64,000 nt of DNA. Source: Corynebacterium breve (GTDB lineage: Bacteria > Actinomycetota > Actinomycetes > Mycobacteriales > Mycobacteriaceae). The translations under genes and the position numbers were made by a program. The stretch spans positions 992,001-1,056,000 of the forward strand of contig NZ_CP126969.1 in the NCBI RefSeq assembly GCF_030252165.1. Reading direction: 5' to 3'. The notes under the pieces were generated by a model. That model was not told where the DNA came from, did not search any database, and worked only from the letters and a program-made list of their open reading frames with translations. Positions 1 to 8,422 of the stretch are shown here, one piece after another (position 1 is the first letter of the stretch; the number at the start of each line of letters is the position of its first letter).

Positions 1-155
1 AGGCCAAGAAGTTCCTCGGTGATACCCCCGTTATCGCATCGGCACACCCTTCGCCGCTTTCAGCTAGCCGCGGATTCTTCGGTTCACGTCCCTTTTCTCA
101 AGCAAACGTATCTCTCACCGGCCAGGGTGCCACGCCCGTCGACTGGCAACTGTAA
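1..155 (+). CDS. ung: Uracil-DNA glycosylase, C-terminal end (partial)
   Basis: The window opens inside a gene whose last 50 codons read in frame from position 3 to a TAA at 153-155. The peptide contains the conserved family 1 UDG leucine-loop motif [18 protein letters not shown], followed by AN and the typical C-terminus GATPVDWQL. This loop carries the catalytic histidine and the residues that push into the DNA minor groove to flip out uracil, which is then excised in base-excision repair. The start lies outside the window. The next gene begins 11 bases after the stop, so co-transcription is likely. The piece is short, but the motif is very specific to Ung. Confidence 0.93.
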   Translation, partial: AKKFLGDTPVIASAHPSPLSASRGFFGSRPFSQANVSLTGQGATPVDWQL

Positions 156-166
156 ACTTATCGATC

Positions 167-1711
167 ATGTCAACGTTTCCTTCCGAGCTGAATGGCGCCC
201 GACTTCTTTCTTGGGCGCAACGTGCCGTTGACGAACTCAACCGACGCCGTGAAGACATCAACGCCCTCAACGTTTTCCCGGTACCGGATGCAGACACTGG
301 CTCCAACATGGCCTACACAATGAACGCGGCATTGGAGCACGCGAAGGCCCTCGGAACTGATGCGCCTGCAGATAAGGTTGCCGAGGCCCTGGCCACCGGC
401 AGCGTCAGGGGCGCACGTGGCAACTCCGGTGTGGTGCTCTCCCAAGTGCTGCGTGGTTTGGCCCAATCCGCATCGACGGGAAGCATCGATGGTGCCTGCG
501 TGGCGGACGCCCTCGATGTGGCGGTTCGCTTTGTTGATCGCGCGATAGCTGATCCCGTGGAAGGAACCGTGATTACGGTGCTTCGTTCGGCGTCAACGGC
601 CGCACGCACTGCGGGGCCACAGCTTCACGACGTCGTCGTGGCCGCATCTGAGGCAGCTCGGACAGCTTTGGCAAACACGCCTTCGCAGCTAGGTGCCTTG
701 CGCGAAGCAGGAGTTGTGGATGCCGGCGGTGCAGGGCTCGTCGTCTTGCTTGATGCCCTTTACAGTGAAGTGACGGGTGAAGAAGCGGAAGAATCGTCGT
801 TAAGCAATGCCGGAGCGTTGCACCCTGAAACGCATGGGGGACAGGGCGAACTGGAAATTATGTTCTTCTACGAAGGTGACGTGGCCGAGCTGGAAGAGAT
901 TCTGAAGCCCCTGGGTGATTGCCTGGTTGTTGCGCGCAGCAGTGAGACTGAGGGGACCGTGCATGTACATTCTCATGATGCAGGGCGCGTGATCGAAGCT
1001 GCTTTTGCTGCGGGGCAGGTCAGTGACCTTCGCCTCGAAATTTTGCCAGGGGGACCGCGCACGTCGACGCCCGAACGCATCGTCATGGCTGTGACCCCGC
1101 CGGGATCGTTAGCGGAGTTGTACACCCAGGCATCGGCGACTGTAGTGAACCCGAGCGAAGACATCGTCGCGGAGATTTTGTCGACGATTCGTGCTTCCGG
1201 TGCCCAAGAGATTGTGCTTTTGCCCAACGGCATGCTGGACAATCGCAGCCTCATCGCAGTGGAGAAGGCCACCGCTGCGTTTGAACAGCAGATCACTTTG
1301 CTGCCCACTGTGCGCCTCGTCTCTGGTATCGCGGCTTTGGCGGTTCACGATCCGTCGCAGCCTCTGGCCACGGCGTCGTACACGATGTCGGAGGCAGCAG
1401 GGGAGATGCGACTAGCGGTGGTCACGGAGGCTAGCCGTGCAGTGTTGACCAAGTCTGGTCCGGCGTCGAAAGGCGATATCGTCGCACATGCGCACGGCGA
1501 GGTCATCGCGGTGGGAGATTCGTTGGCAGAAACGATCGCGTCGTGTTGTCGCCGTCTCTTAGAACCCGGCGGCGAAATGGTCACCCTGCTTGTGCGCTCG
1601 GAGTTTGTCGATTCGATTGTCCAGGAAGAACTTGCGCAGACCCTCGATGTCGAGGTCGTAGTTTATCCTGCAGATGCATTAGACGTGTTGGCGGAAATCG
1701 GGGTGGAGTAG
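167..1711 (+). CDS. DAK2 domain protein, FakA/YloV-like
   Basis: A 514-residue protein with an N-terminal DAK2 (DhaL-like) ATP-binding domain and a C-terminal DegV-like region. The nucleotide/metal loop NALNVFPVPDADTGSNM is at residues 32-48, with the metal-binding aspartates D41 and D43, followed by GARGNSGVVLSQVLRG. Relatives include the fatty-acid kinase subunit FakA of Firmicutes, which phosphorylates fatty acids held by FakB; the substrate in corynebacteria is not shown by the sequence. Length matches the family (about 500-550). The ATG at 167 lies 11 bases after ung, and the stop is 4 bases before recG, suggesting an ung-DAK2-recG transcript. Confidence 0.88.
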   Translation: MSTFPSELNGARLLSWAQRAVDELNRRREDINALNVFPVPDADTGSNMAYTMNAALEHAKALGTDAPADKVAEALATGSVRGARGNSGVVLSQVLRGLAQSASTGSIDGACVADALDVAVRFVDRAIADPVEGTVITVLRSASTAARTAGPQLHDVVVAASEAARTALANTPSQLGALREAGVVDAGGAGLVVLLDALYSEVTGEEAEESSLSNAGALHPETHGGQGELEIMFFYEGDVAELEEILKPLGDCLVVARSSETEGTVHVHSHDAGRVIEAAFAAGQVSDLRLEILPGGPRTSTPERIVMAVTPPGSLAELYTQASATVVNPSEDIVAEILSTIRASGAQEIVLLPNGMLDNRSLIAVEKATAAFEQQITLLPTVRLVSGIAALAVHDPSQPLATASYTMSEAAGEMRLAVVTEASRAVLTKSGPASKGDIVAHAHGEVIAVGDSLAETIASCCRRLLEPGGEMVTLLVRSEFVDSIVQEELAQTLDVEVVVYPADALDVLAEIGVE

Positions 1712-1715
1712 CGCC

Positions 1716-3809
1716 GTGTTGGGGTTTCGGGATGACCGTCTCCTTGTCGACGTAATTCCGGAGAAGGAGGCGCAGCAGCTAAAGAAGCACCTTGGGCTTT
1801 CGACGTGTCAAGATCTCCTTGAACACTATCCGCGACGTTATATCCACTACGGTGGAACTTCAGCAATCATGTCTGCTCACGACGGCGACACGATTAGCTT
1901 CATGGGTACGATCCAGGCGGTGCGTGGCGAGTGGCGTCGCAATAAACACATCTTGCACCTGACCATCTTTGATGGCGTCACCAGCGTGCGCGCAACATAC
2001 TTCAATTCTGCCTACCTGGAAAAGACCCTTGAGGTGGGCACCCGTTTGATGGTCACAGGAAAGCTCAGCTTTTACCGGGGGCAGCCCCAGATGTCTCATC
2101 CTTCTTATGTACTACTCAACGGGTCGGGCCAAGCGACAGGCTCGCTGCAAAAACTGAGCAAATTCGGGTCCCTCAGCGACATGCTTGCAGATCGCGAGTG
2201 GCTTCCCGTCTATCCTGCTACGGGCAAAGTATCCACGTGGACGCTCATGGGTGCTGCGCATGCGGTACTCGAATCGTTGCCACCGATCCTAGAGCCACTC
2301 GAGGAAACCCCCGCCGGGCTGATCGGTTTTGATGAGGCGATGCGCCAGGTGCATGCGCCGGGGCCGGAGGGCCCAGACTTGGCCATCGACAGGTTGAAGT
2401 ACAACGAGGCGTTGTCGATCGCGTTAGTGATGGCTTTGCGACGAGTGGATGCGTCCCACGAAACTGCTCCTGCGCTTCTGCGCGTCGAAGGTCGGGCCCA
2501 AGACCAGCTGCTTCGGAGCTTGCCTTTTCCTCTGACAAAAGGCCAGCAGAAAGCCGTCGGCGAACTAAGCGACGATCTCGCGCGCTCACTCCCGATGATG
2601 CGCCTTTTGCAAGGTGAGGTTGGTTCGGGCAAAACGATCGTTGCGCTGTTGGCGATGCTGCAGGCGATCGACAACGGGAAGCAATGTGCGTTGCTGGCGC
2701 CGACGGAAGTCCTCGCAATGCAGCATGCGCGTTCCCTGCAGATGACGTTGCTCAACGCAGGGGCGCAAGTCAGTGTTGTGGCCTTGACCGGTTCGATGAA
2801 CACTGCGACTAAACAAAGGTCCTTGCTCTCCATTGTCTCCGGTGAGGCAGACATCATTGTGGGCACGCATGCGCTGATACAGGATTCGGTGGACTTCTTC
2901 GATCTAGGTTTCGTGGTGGTTGATGAGCAGCACCGCTTCGGTGTGGAACAGCGTGACCAACTGCGTTCGAAGAATGATCGCTACACCCCGCACATGCTGG
3001 TGATGACGGCAACGCCGATCCCTCGCACCATTGCGATGACGGTTTTCGCAGACCTGGAAGTCTCCACTCTCAAGGAACTTCCGGGTGGGCGAAAGCCCAT
3101 CCAATCGTCGGTCGTCCCCGAGTTTTTCCCTAAATGGGTGGCGCGTGCGTGGGAGAAGATCCGCGAAGAAGTGGCGGATGGGCGTCAAGCATATGTTGTG
3201 TGTCCACGCATTGAGGGCGAGGGCGGTGTCCTGGAGATCGCGGACTATCTTCAGCGCATCCAATTCCCAGATCTCTCGGTGGGCATCTTGCATGGGCGAA
3301 TGAAAGGAGAAGAGAAAGACGCCATCATGGCCGACTTCTCTCGTGGAGGCATCGACGTATTGGTATCCACCACAGTTATCGAAGTCGGCGTTGACGTACC
3401 GAACGCAACTGTCATGATGATCCGCGAATCCGAATCCTTTGGCGTATCCCAGCTCCACCAGCTGCGCGGTCGCGTGGGTCGTGGCGGGCATAAGTCTCTG
3501 TGCCTGTTCCACACGCTGGCAGAAGAGGACTCGGGCCAGTTCGCCCGAGTGCAAGCCGTGGCGAGCACCTCGGACGGCTTTCAGCTGGCTGAACTGGATT
3601 TGCAAACTCGCAGCGAAGGCGACGTGCTAGGCACTGCGCAGTCGGGAGTGCAGCGACGTTTGAAGCTGATCAACCTGACGAAAGACTTCTCCATTATCCA
3701 ACGTGCCAACGATGATGCCGCGGGAATTGTCGAAAAGAATGCAGATCTTGCGCGATCACTAACTGCGGAATTGGCGCAAGACGACCTCGAATATCTAGAG
3801 AAGAGCTAG
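1716..3809 (+). CDS. recG: ATP-dependent DNA helicase RecG
   Basis: RecG remodels stalled replication forks and branch-migrates Holliday junctions. The 697-residue protein has the N-terminal wedge/OB domain (about residues 50-150) and superfamily 2 helicase motifs: Walker A GEVGSGKT near residue 303, the DEQH box in VVVDEQHRFGVEQR, motif III MTATPIPRT, TTVIEVGVDVPNA, and motif VI QLRGRVGRG. The GTG start at 1716 sits 4 bases after the stop of the DAK2 gene, so translation may be coupled. Length is normal for actinobacterial RecG (about 700). No internal disruption is seen. Confidence 0.96.
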   Translation: MLGFRDDRLLVDVIPEKEAQQLKKHLGLSTCQDLLEHYPRRYIHYGGTSAIMSAHDGDTISFMGTIQAVRGEWRRNKHILHLTIFDGVTSVRATYFNSAYLEKTLEVGTRLMVTGKLSFYRGQPQMSHPSYVLLNGSGQATGSLQKLSKFGSLSDMLADREWLPVYPATGKVSTWTLMGAAHAVLESLPPILEPLEETPAGLIGFDEAMRQVHAPGPEGPDLAIDRLKYNEALSIALVMALRRVDASHETAPALLRVEGRAQDQLLRSLPFPLTKGQQKAVGELSDDLARSLPMMRLLQGEVGSGKTIVALLAMLQAIDNGKQCALLAPTEVLAMQHARSLQMTLLNAGAQVSVVALTGSMNTATKQRSLLSIVSGEADIIVGTHALIQDSVDFFDLGFVVVDEQHRFGVEQRDQLRSKNDRYTPHMLVMTATPIPRTIAMTVFADLEVSTLKELPGGRKPIQSSVVPEFFPKWVARAWEKIREEVADGRQAYVVCPRIEGEGGVLEIADYLQRIQFPDLSVGILHGRMKGEEKDAIMADFSRGGIDVLVSTTVIEVGVDVPNATVMMIRESESFGVSQLHQLRGRVGRGGHKSLCLFHTLAEEDSGQFARVQAVASTSDGFQLAELDLQTRSEGDVLGTAQSGVQRRLKLINLTKDFSIIQRANDDAAGIVEKNADLARSLTAELAQDDLEYLEKS

Positions 3810-3830
3810 TCACCCGCTAAGGTGGTCACC

Positions 3831-4406
3831 ATGAATCGCATCATCGCCGGGGAAGCGCGGGGCCGCAAGATCAAGGTTCCGCCAGAAGGCACCCGACCCA
3901 CCTCAGACCGTGCGCGTGAAGGGCTCTTCTCATCTCTGAATGCCCGTGTCGGATTTGCGGGGCAGACCGTGCTCGATCTGTTTGCGGGCTCCGGCGCGCT
4001 GGGTCTTGAGGCAGCCTCCCGCGGTGCTGAGCACGTCGTTTTGGTGGAAGATGACCCGCGTGCACTGGCTGTCATTGAGCACAATGCAGAAGTTGTCGGA
4101 CATCCCAACGTCTCGATCGCACCCGTCGCGGCGTCCACCTATCTAGCTACCGCGCCGAAACAGTACTTCTCGATGGTGCTTGCTGACCCGCCCTATGAGC
4201 TCGAGGACGCATCAGTTGTCCAGATGCTTACGGCCCTCAAACCCACGCTTGTCGACGACGCGATCGTCGTCGTCGAGCGGCATAGAGAAAGCCCCGAAAC
4301 GCAATGGCCCGAAGGGTTTACTCCCACCGGTCAAAAGTTGAAGAAACGCCTATATGGGATTGCCAGGATGGATATGGCGACCTACTCGATGATGGAGGAG
4401 TCCTGA
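3831..4406 (+). CDS. rsmD: 16S rRNA (guanine-966-N2)-methyltransferase
   Basis: RsmD methylates N2 of G966 in 16S rRNA using S-adenosylmethionine. The 191-residue product has the SAM-binding motif DLFAGSGALGLEA near residue 48 and the catalytic DPPY motif (LADPPYEL) near residue 117. An in-frame GTG at 3822 would add three residues. The ATG at 3831 is preferred because the AAGGTGG at 3818-3824 is correctly spaced for it and MNRIIAGEARGRKI matches the usual RsmD N-terminus. The gene lies 21 bases after recG and ends in front of coaD, the common rsmD-coaD pair. Confidence 0.94.
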   Translation: MNRIIAGEARGRKIKVPPEGTRPTSDRAREGLFSSLNARVGFAGQTVLDLFAGSGALGLEAASRGAEHVVLVEDDPRALAVIEHNAEVVGHPNVSIAPVAASTYLATAPKQYFSMVLADPPYELEDASVVQMLTALKPTLVDDAIVVVERHRESPETQWPEGFTPTGQKLKKRLYGIARMDMATYSMMEES

Positions 4407-4407
4407 C

Positions 4408-4884
4408 ATGACTATCGCAGTGTGCCCTGGATCGTTCGATCCGGTGACCAACGGCCACCTGGACATTTTCCGCCGGGCCGCCCGGAATTTCGATGAGATC
4501 ATAGTGCTGGTCACCGCCAACCCAGCGAAGCAGACGGGGCTGTTTTCGGTGGAAGAGCGCATGGACTTGATTCGCCAGGTCACTCGCGACATCCAGAATG
4601 TCCGCGTTGACTTCTGGGGCGGACTCCTGGTGGACTACACCACGGCGCATCGCGTGGGTGCTTTGGTCAAGGGACTGAGGTCCTCGCTTGACTATGACTA
4701 CGAGCTGCCGATGGCTCAGATGAATCGTCGTCTGTCTGGGGTGGAGACTTTCTTCCTTATGACAGATGAGAAATACGGCTACGTGTCGTCGTCGCTGTGC
4801 AAAGAAGTAGTGAAGTATGGCGGTGACATCAAGGGTCTTGTTCCTGACATCGTTCTTGAAGCGATGAAAGAGAAGTACCGGTGA
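4408..4884 (+). CDS. coaD: Phosphopantetheine adenylyltransferase
   Basis: CoaD transfers AMP from ATP to 4'-phosphopantetheine, the penultimate step of coenzyme A synthesis. The 158-residue protein starts MTIAVCPGSFDPVTNGHLDI, containing the nucleotidyltransferase motif with N-G-H as the (H/T)xGH element, and has the C-terminal YVSSSLCKEV ATP-binding region. A strong GGAGGAG ribosome site at 4394-4400 lies inside the end of rsmD, and only one base separates the two genes. The stop overlaps the next start (GTGA). The last CoA enzyme, coaE, is also in this window, at 25746. Confidence 0.96.
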   Translation: MTIAVCPGSFDPVTNGHLDIFRRAARNFDEIIVLVTANPAKQTGLFSVEERMDLIRQVTRDIQNVRVDFWGGLLVDYTTAHRVGALVKGLRSSLDYDYELPMAQMNRRLSGVETFFLMTDEKYGYVSSSLCKEVVKYGGDIKGLVPDIVLEAMKEKYR

Positions 4885-5627
4885 CCATAGCAATTATTGT
4901 TTTTCTCACGGTCTTCATCGGATCGTGCATGCAGCGCATCTCAGGCATGGGCTTAGGTCTTGTCGGCGGGCCCGTCTTGATGCTTGTCATGGGACCTGTC
5001 AACGGCATCTTGGTGCTCAACGTCCTTGCCACCATCAACGCCTTGATGACAACTCTTACCGTTCGCAAAAACGTGAACTGGAAATACTTCGCTGTGATTG
5101 CCTCCGTACTCGTTTTTGGCGCAGTGCCAGGCGCGATCATGGTGCGTGAGGTGTCACCGGATTGGCTGCTTTTGGTCGCCGGAACGTTGCTCCTTTTGGC
5201 GCTATCAGTAGTAACAGCGGGTAAGCGCTATGTCCCGCGCGTCGAGGGCTACGTCCCCATGGCAGCATCCGGCATCGTCGCTGGTTTCATGAACACCCTT
5301 GCCGGGATCGCAGGCCCTGCCATCACTGTTTACTCGACCGCGGCGCGGTGGGACCAGCGGATGTACGCCGCAACACTTCAGCCGATTTTCATGGTCTCTG
5401 GTGCGCTGTCGTTTATCATCAAGCAGTTCACCGGCGCTGGCGACCTGGGCACAATCGATCCAGCCATTTGGCCGCTGGGGCTTTTCGGAATGGCAGCAGG
5501 CATCTTCGCCGGAGTGAAAATCGCACCGCGGATCTCGCGCCAAAAAGCCCACCAGCTTGCCTTGGCGTTGGCAGTGCTAGGTGGGCTTACCGCGGTGATC
5601 CGCGGACTTATCGGGCTTGTCGGCTAA
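4881..5627 (+). CDS. TSUP family (TauE/SafE) membrane transporter
   Basis: A 248-residue polytopic membrane protein with about seven or eight hydrophobic segments and the glycine-rich family signature near the N-terminus (QRISGMGLGLVGGPVL). TauE/SafE proteins export small anions, typically sulfite, sulfoacetate or other organosulfur anions, but the substrate cannot be read from the sequence. The GTG start overlaps the coaD stop by four bases, so it is translationally coupled to coaD. Its stop lies one base from the stop of the convergent ABC ATPase gene, leaving no room for a separate terminator. Confidence 0.85.
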   Translation: MTIAIIVFLTVFIGSCMQRISGMGLGLVGGPVLMLVMGPVNGILVLNVLATINALMTTLTVRKNVNWKYFAVIASVLVFGAVPGAIMVREVSPDWLLLVAGTLLLLALSVVTAGKRYVPRVEGYVPMAASGIVAGFMNTLAGIAGPAITVYSTAARWDQRMYAATLQPIFMVSGALSFIIKQFTGAGDLGTIDPAIWPLGLFGMAAGIFAGVKIAPRISRQKAHQLALALAVLGGLTAVIRGLIGLVG

Positions 5628-5628
5628 T

Positions 5629-6399
5629 TTACTTCAAGAGCGACGAGAGGAAGGACTTTGTTCGTTCCTCTTTCGGATGATCCAAGACCTCCTCGGGGGT
5701 GCCGTGCTCGACAATCACTCCGCCGTCCATGAACGCGACGGTATCGGCGACCTCGCGGGCAAACCCCATCTCGTGCGTGACGACGAGCATCGTCATGCCC
5801 TGGTTTGCTAGGTCGCGCATGACGCGCAGGACTTCACCGACAAGTTCTGGGTCGAGGGCGGAGGTGGGTTCGTCGAAAAGCATCAGCTTAGGATCCATGG
5901 CTAGCGCACGTGCGATGGCCACACGCTGCTGCTGACCACCTGACAGCTGGACTGGGTAAGCATCCGCTTTCGCAGCGAGACCCACCATGTCGAGCAGCTC
6001 CATGGCGCGCTTTCTGGCTGCAGCGACGGGCTGCTTCTTTACCTGCACGGGGGCCTCAATGACGTTCTCTAGCGCAGTGCGGTGTGCGAAGAGGTTGAAG
6101 GACTGGAATACCATGCCGATGTCGGCGCGCTGGCGGGAAGCTTCCTTTTCGGAGATTTCGTACAGTACGCCATCTTTCTCCTTGTAGCCGATCAGTTCGT
6201 CTTCGACATACAGGCGACCTGCTGAGACCTTTTCCAAATGGTTGACGCAGCGTAGCAAGGTCGATTTTCCGGAACCCGATGGGCCGATCAAACAAGTGAC
6301 AGTGCCCTTGGGCACTTCAAGGTTGATGCCTTTCAAAACGTCCAAGTTGCCGAAGGACTTCCAGACGTTATCGGCTTTGATCATGAGATCGTTTGCCAT
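5629..6399 (-). CDS. Polar amino-acid ABC transporter, ATPase subunit
   Basis: The 256-residue ATPase energises uptake by the permease and binding protein encoded upstream. It has Walker [14 protein letters not shown] near residue 40, the ABC signature [15 protein letters not shown], Walker [14 protein letters not shown] and a switch histidine in VVTHEMGF. The overall sequence is of the GlnQ/HisP class. It starts 2 bases after the permease stop in a three-gene operon and converges on the TSUP gene. The amino acid transported is not determinable; polar amino acids such as glutamine, glutamate or a basic amino acid are typical. Confidence 0.92.
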   Translation of the reverse strand: MANDLMIKADNVWKSFGNLDVLKGINLEVPKGTVTCLIGPSGSGKSTLLRCVNHLEKVSAGRLYVEDELIGYKEKDGVLYEISEKEASRQRADIGMVFQSFNLFAHRTALENVIEAPVQVKKQPVAAARKRAMELLDMVGLAAKADAYPVQLSGGQQQRVAIARALAMDPKLMLFDEPTSALDPELVGEVLRVMRDLANQGMTMLVVTHEMGFAREVADTVAFMDGGVIVEHGTPEEVLDHPKEERTKSFLSSLLK

Positions 6400-6401
6400 G
6401 A

Positions 6402-7313
6402 TTAGTTGTTCCTTTCGACGATGGTGACGTTTCCTGGCACGGTGCCTTCAGCATCAGCGAGGCTGGCGAGCTGGCGCGCGGTGAGTTCGCGGGTGGCTCC
6501 CTTTTCAAAGTGCTTTTCCAGGTAATGCTGGCCGACCATGAGGATCGAGGTAATCGCGAGGTACCAGGTGGCTGCTACGAGAAGCATTGGCACCGGCTCG
6601 AAAAGTGCTGCCGCGATGTCCATCGAGCGACCATAAAGCTCTAGTGAATATGGGACCGCGACTACGAGCGACGAAGTCTTAAGCAGGGAGATGAACTCGT
6701 TGCCGGTGGGCGGGATAATAATACGCATGGCCTGTGGCAACACAGTTCGGCGCATTGTTTGAGACCAGCTCATGCCCAGTGCCTTCGAGGCTTCGATTTG
6801 GCCTTCCGGAACGGATGACACACCAGAGCGGACGATTTCGGCCATGTATGCCGCTTCGTTGAGGCCCAATCCAATGACAGCAAGCAGGAAGGCAGAAGAA
6901 GTCACGGCGTCAAGAGAGATCTCGGTAAAACCAAGGTTGATTGTTTGATACAGCGCACCCAAAAGACCCCAGAACATCAGCTGGACGTAGACCGGAGTGC
7001 CTCGGAAGATCCAGAGGAAGACCCACGCCACGGCCTTGAAGACAGGGTTGTCGGACATGCGCATGACGGCGAGGAGCACGCCACCGACAACGCCAATAAT
7101 CATCGCAAGGATCGTGATGGCAATCGTGTGAAGCGCCGCGATCGCAATACGAGAATCGAAAAGATACGAGAAGTAGGTGCTCCACCCATAGGCTGGGTTG
7201 TTCGCCGCACCGATGATGAACCACACGGCGAGCGCGAGGATGATCGTGGCGAGAACCCAGCGACCGGGGTGGCGCAGTGGCCTAGCTTGGATAGCTTCTG
7301 GGCGTGTACTCAT
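6402..7313 (-). CDS. Polar amino-acid ABC transporter, permease subunit
   Basis: A 303-residue His/Glu/Gln/Arg/opine-type permease. It has an N-terminal membrane segment ([19 protein letters not shown]), then the HisM/GlnP-like transmembrane domain with the EAA loop [24 protein letters not shown], which docks on the ATPase. The ATG follows the TAA of the binding-protein gene directly (TAAATG). A single permease gene suggests a homodimer. The C-terminus carries a polar tail of about 35 residues after the last membrane helix. Confidence 0.92.
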   Translation of the reverse strand: MSTRPEAIQARPLRHPGRWVLATIILALAVWFIIGAANNPAYGWSTYFSYLFDSRIAIAALHTIAITILAMIIGVVGGVLLAVMRMSDNPVFKAVAWVFLWIFRGTPVYVQLMFWGLLGALYQTINLGFTEISLDAVTSSAFLLAVIGLGLNEAAYMAEIVRSGVSSVPEGQIEASKALGMSWSQTMRRTVLPQAMRIIIPPTGNEFISLLKTSSLVVAVPYSLELYGRSMDIAAALFEPVPMLLVAATWYLAITSILMVGQHYLEKHFEKGATRELTARQLASLADAEGTVPGNVTIVERNN

Positions 7314-8207
7314 TTAGATTCCCTCCACTGGTTGTTCGTTGATGAGGGCCTCATCGAGGAGGCCTGTGGTGATTGACCATTGGCTAAGAATGCGTTCGTA
7401 CTCGCCGGTCTGGATGAGGTGTTGCATTGCCGCAGCCATCGCTGGGCCAAGTTCAGAGTCTTTCGGTACCGCAAAGCCGTAAGGGGCGGCATCAAACATG
7501 TCGCCGACGAGTTCCATCTCGCCGTCGGAGCGATTGACCGCCCACGCGGTGACAGGAGAGTCGGCGGATAGTGCGTCGGCGCGTCCGACTAATAGCGCTA
7601 GCGCCGCGTTGTCGGACGTGTCGTAGGACAAAATTGTGATGGGGTCCTTACCGGCCGCGATGCACTCGTCGTTCTTCGGGCGAACGTCGTCGGTTTCAGA
7701 AACGGTTGTACGCTGCACAGCGACGGTGAGTCCACAGGGGTCAGCGGGATCGATGTTATCTCCTGGCTGCTGCGCCCACTGGATTCCTGCGTAGAGGAAA
7801 TTGACAAAGTCGTAGTTCTGCCGACGTTCCTCGTTGTCGGTAAACCCTGACATGCCCGAATCGAGCGTCCCCGCCTGAACTGCAGGCAGAATCATGGCAA
7901 AATCTTGCTCGACTGGTTGGAACTCCAACCCCAAAACGGATGCAATTGCGTGGCCCAAATCCATTTCCACACCGATGATCCGCCCTTTTGAGTCTTTAAA
8001 CTCGAACGGAGCAAAAGGTGGATTAGTGCCCGCGGTCAAGACTCCGTCGGAGGCGACGTCGTCAGGCACTAGGGCAGCGATTTCGGGAACCTCGCCGGGA
8101 GAGACTTGCTCCCACCCGTCGGGGTTTCCTCCTTCGACGTTGGTCACGCAGCCGGTAAGTGTTCCGGCAGCCGCCAGGGTGGCGACCAATGTGACGTGTT
8201 TTTTCAT
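7314..8207 (-). CDS. Amino-acid ABC transporter substrate-binding lipoprotein
   Basis: A 297-residue family 3 solute-binding protein. The N-terminus MKKHVTLVATLAAAGTLTGC is a lipoprotein signal peptide with lipobox LTGC, so the mature protein is anchored to the membrane by Cys20. The body has the family hallmarks GTNPPFAPFEFKDSKGRIIG and VEMDLGHAIASVLG and the segment GMSGFTDNEERRQNYDFV. It is the first gene of a three-gene operon transcribed leftward. Ligand specificity is not obvious. The divergent gene upstream encodes a secreted phosphoesterase. Confidence 0.92.
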   Translation of the reverse strand: MKKHVTLVATLAAAGTLTGCVTNVEGGNPDGWEQVSPGEVPEIAALVPDDVASDGVLTAGTNPPFAPFEFKDSKGRIIGVEMDLGHAIASVLGLEFQPVEQDFAMILPAVQAGTLDSGMSGFTDNEERRQNYDFVNFLYAGIQWAQQPGDNIDPADPCGLTVAVQRTTVSETDDVRPKNDECIAAGKDPITILSYDTSDNAALALLVGRADALSADSPVTAWAVNRSDGEMELVGDMFDAAPYGFAVPKDSELGPAMAAAMQHLIQTGEYERILSQWSITTGLLDEALINEQPVEGI

Positions 8208-8422
8208 AGTGCAAAACTCTACCTGCTCAGCACCGGAAGGCGGGTATCGCCCCAGCGTGGAGGGAGGGCTGGAACCAAACAGCGGAAAATTGTTCCTCAG
8301 CCGATGATAAGGTTAATCTGAAAGTAATCACAGGTAGATGTACTGTTAACCCTAGTTTGCCACAATGGCTTTCTACATCCGTGTTGCCTATACACCCCGA
8401 TTAACTGAAAAGGAATTCTGCA
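8208..8422. promoter_or_regulatory. Divergent intergenic region, ABC transporter / phosphoesterase
   Basis: This 215-base gap must carry promoters for both divergent genes. On the + strand TAATC occurs at 8314-8318 and again at 8325-8329, exactly 11 bases apart, and GTTAACC follows at about 8344-8350. Candidate -10 sequences exist (for example TATACA near 8390) but none has a convincing -35. AAAAGGA at 8407-8413 is a good ribosome site for the GTG at 8423. No RNA gene or riboswitch was recognised. Confidence 0.35.

Noticed and set aside
2904..3605. A 233-codon open frame antisense to recG
   Set aside because: recG motifs cover the whole stretch on the + strand; the reverse frame shows no recognisable protein and no ribosome site.
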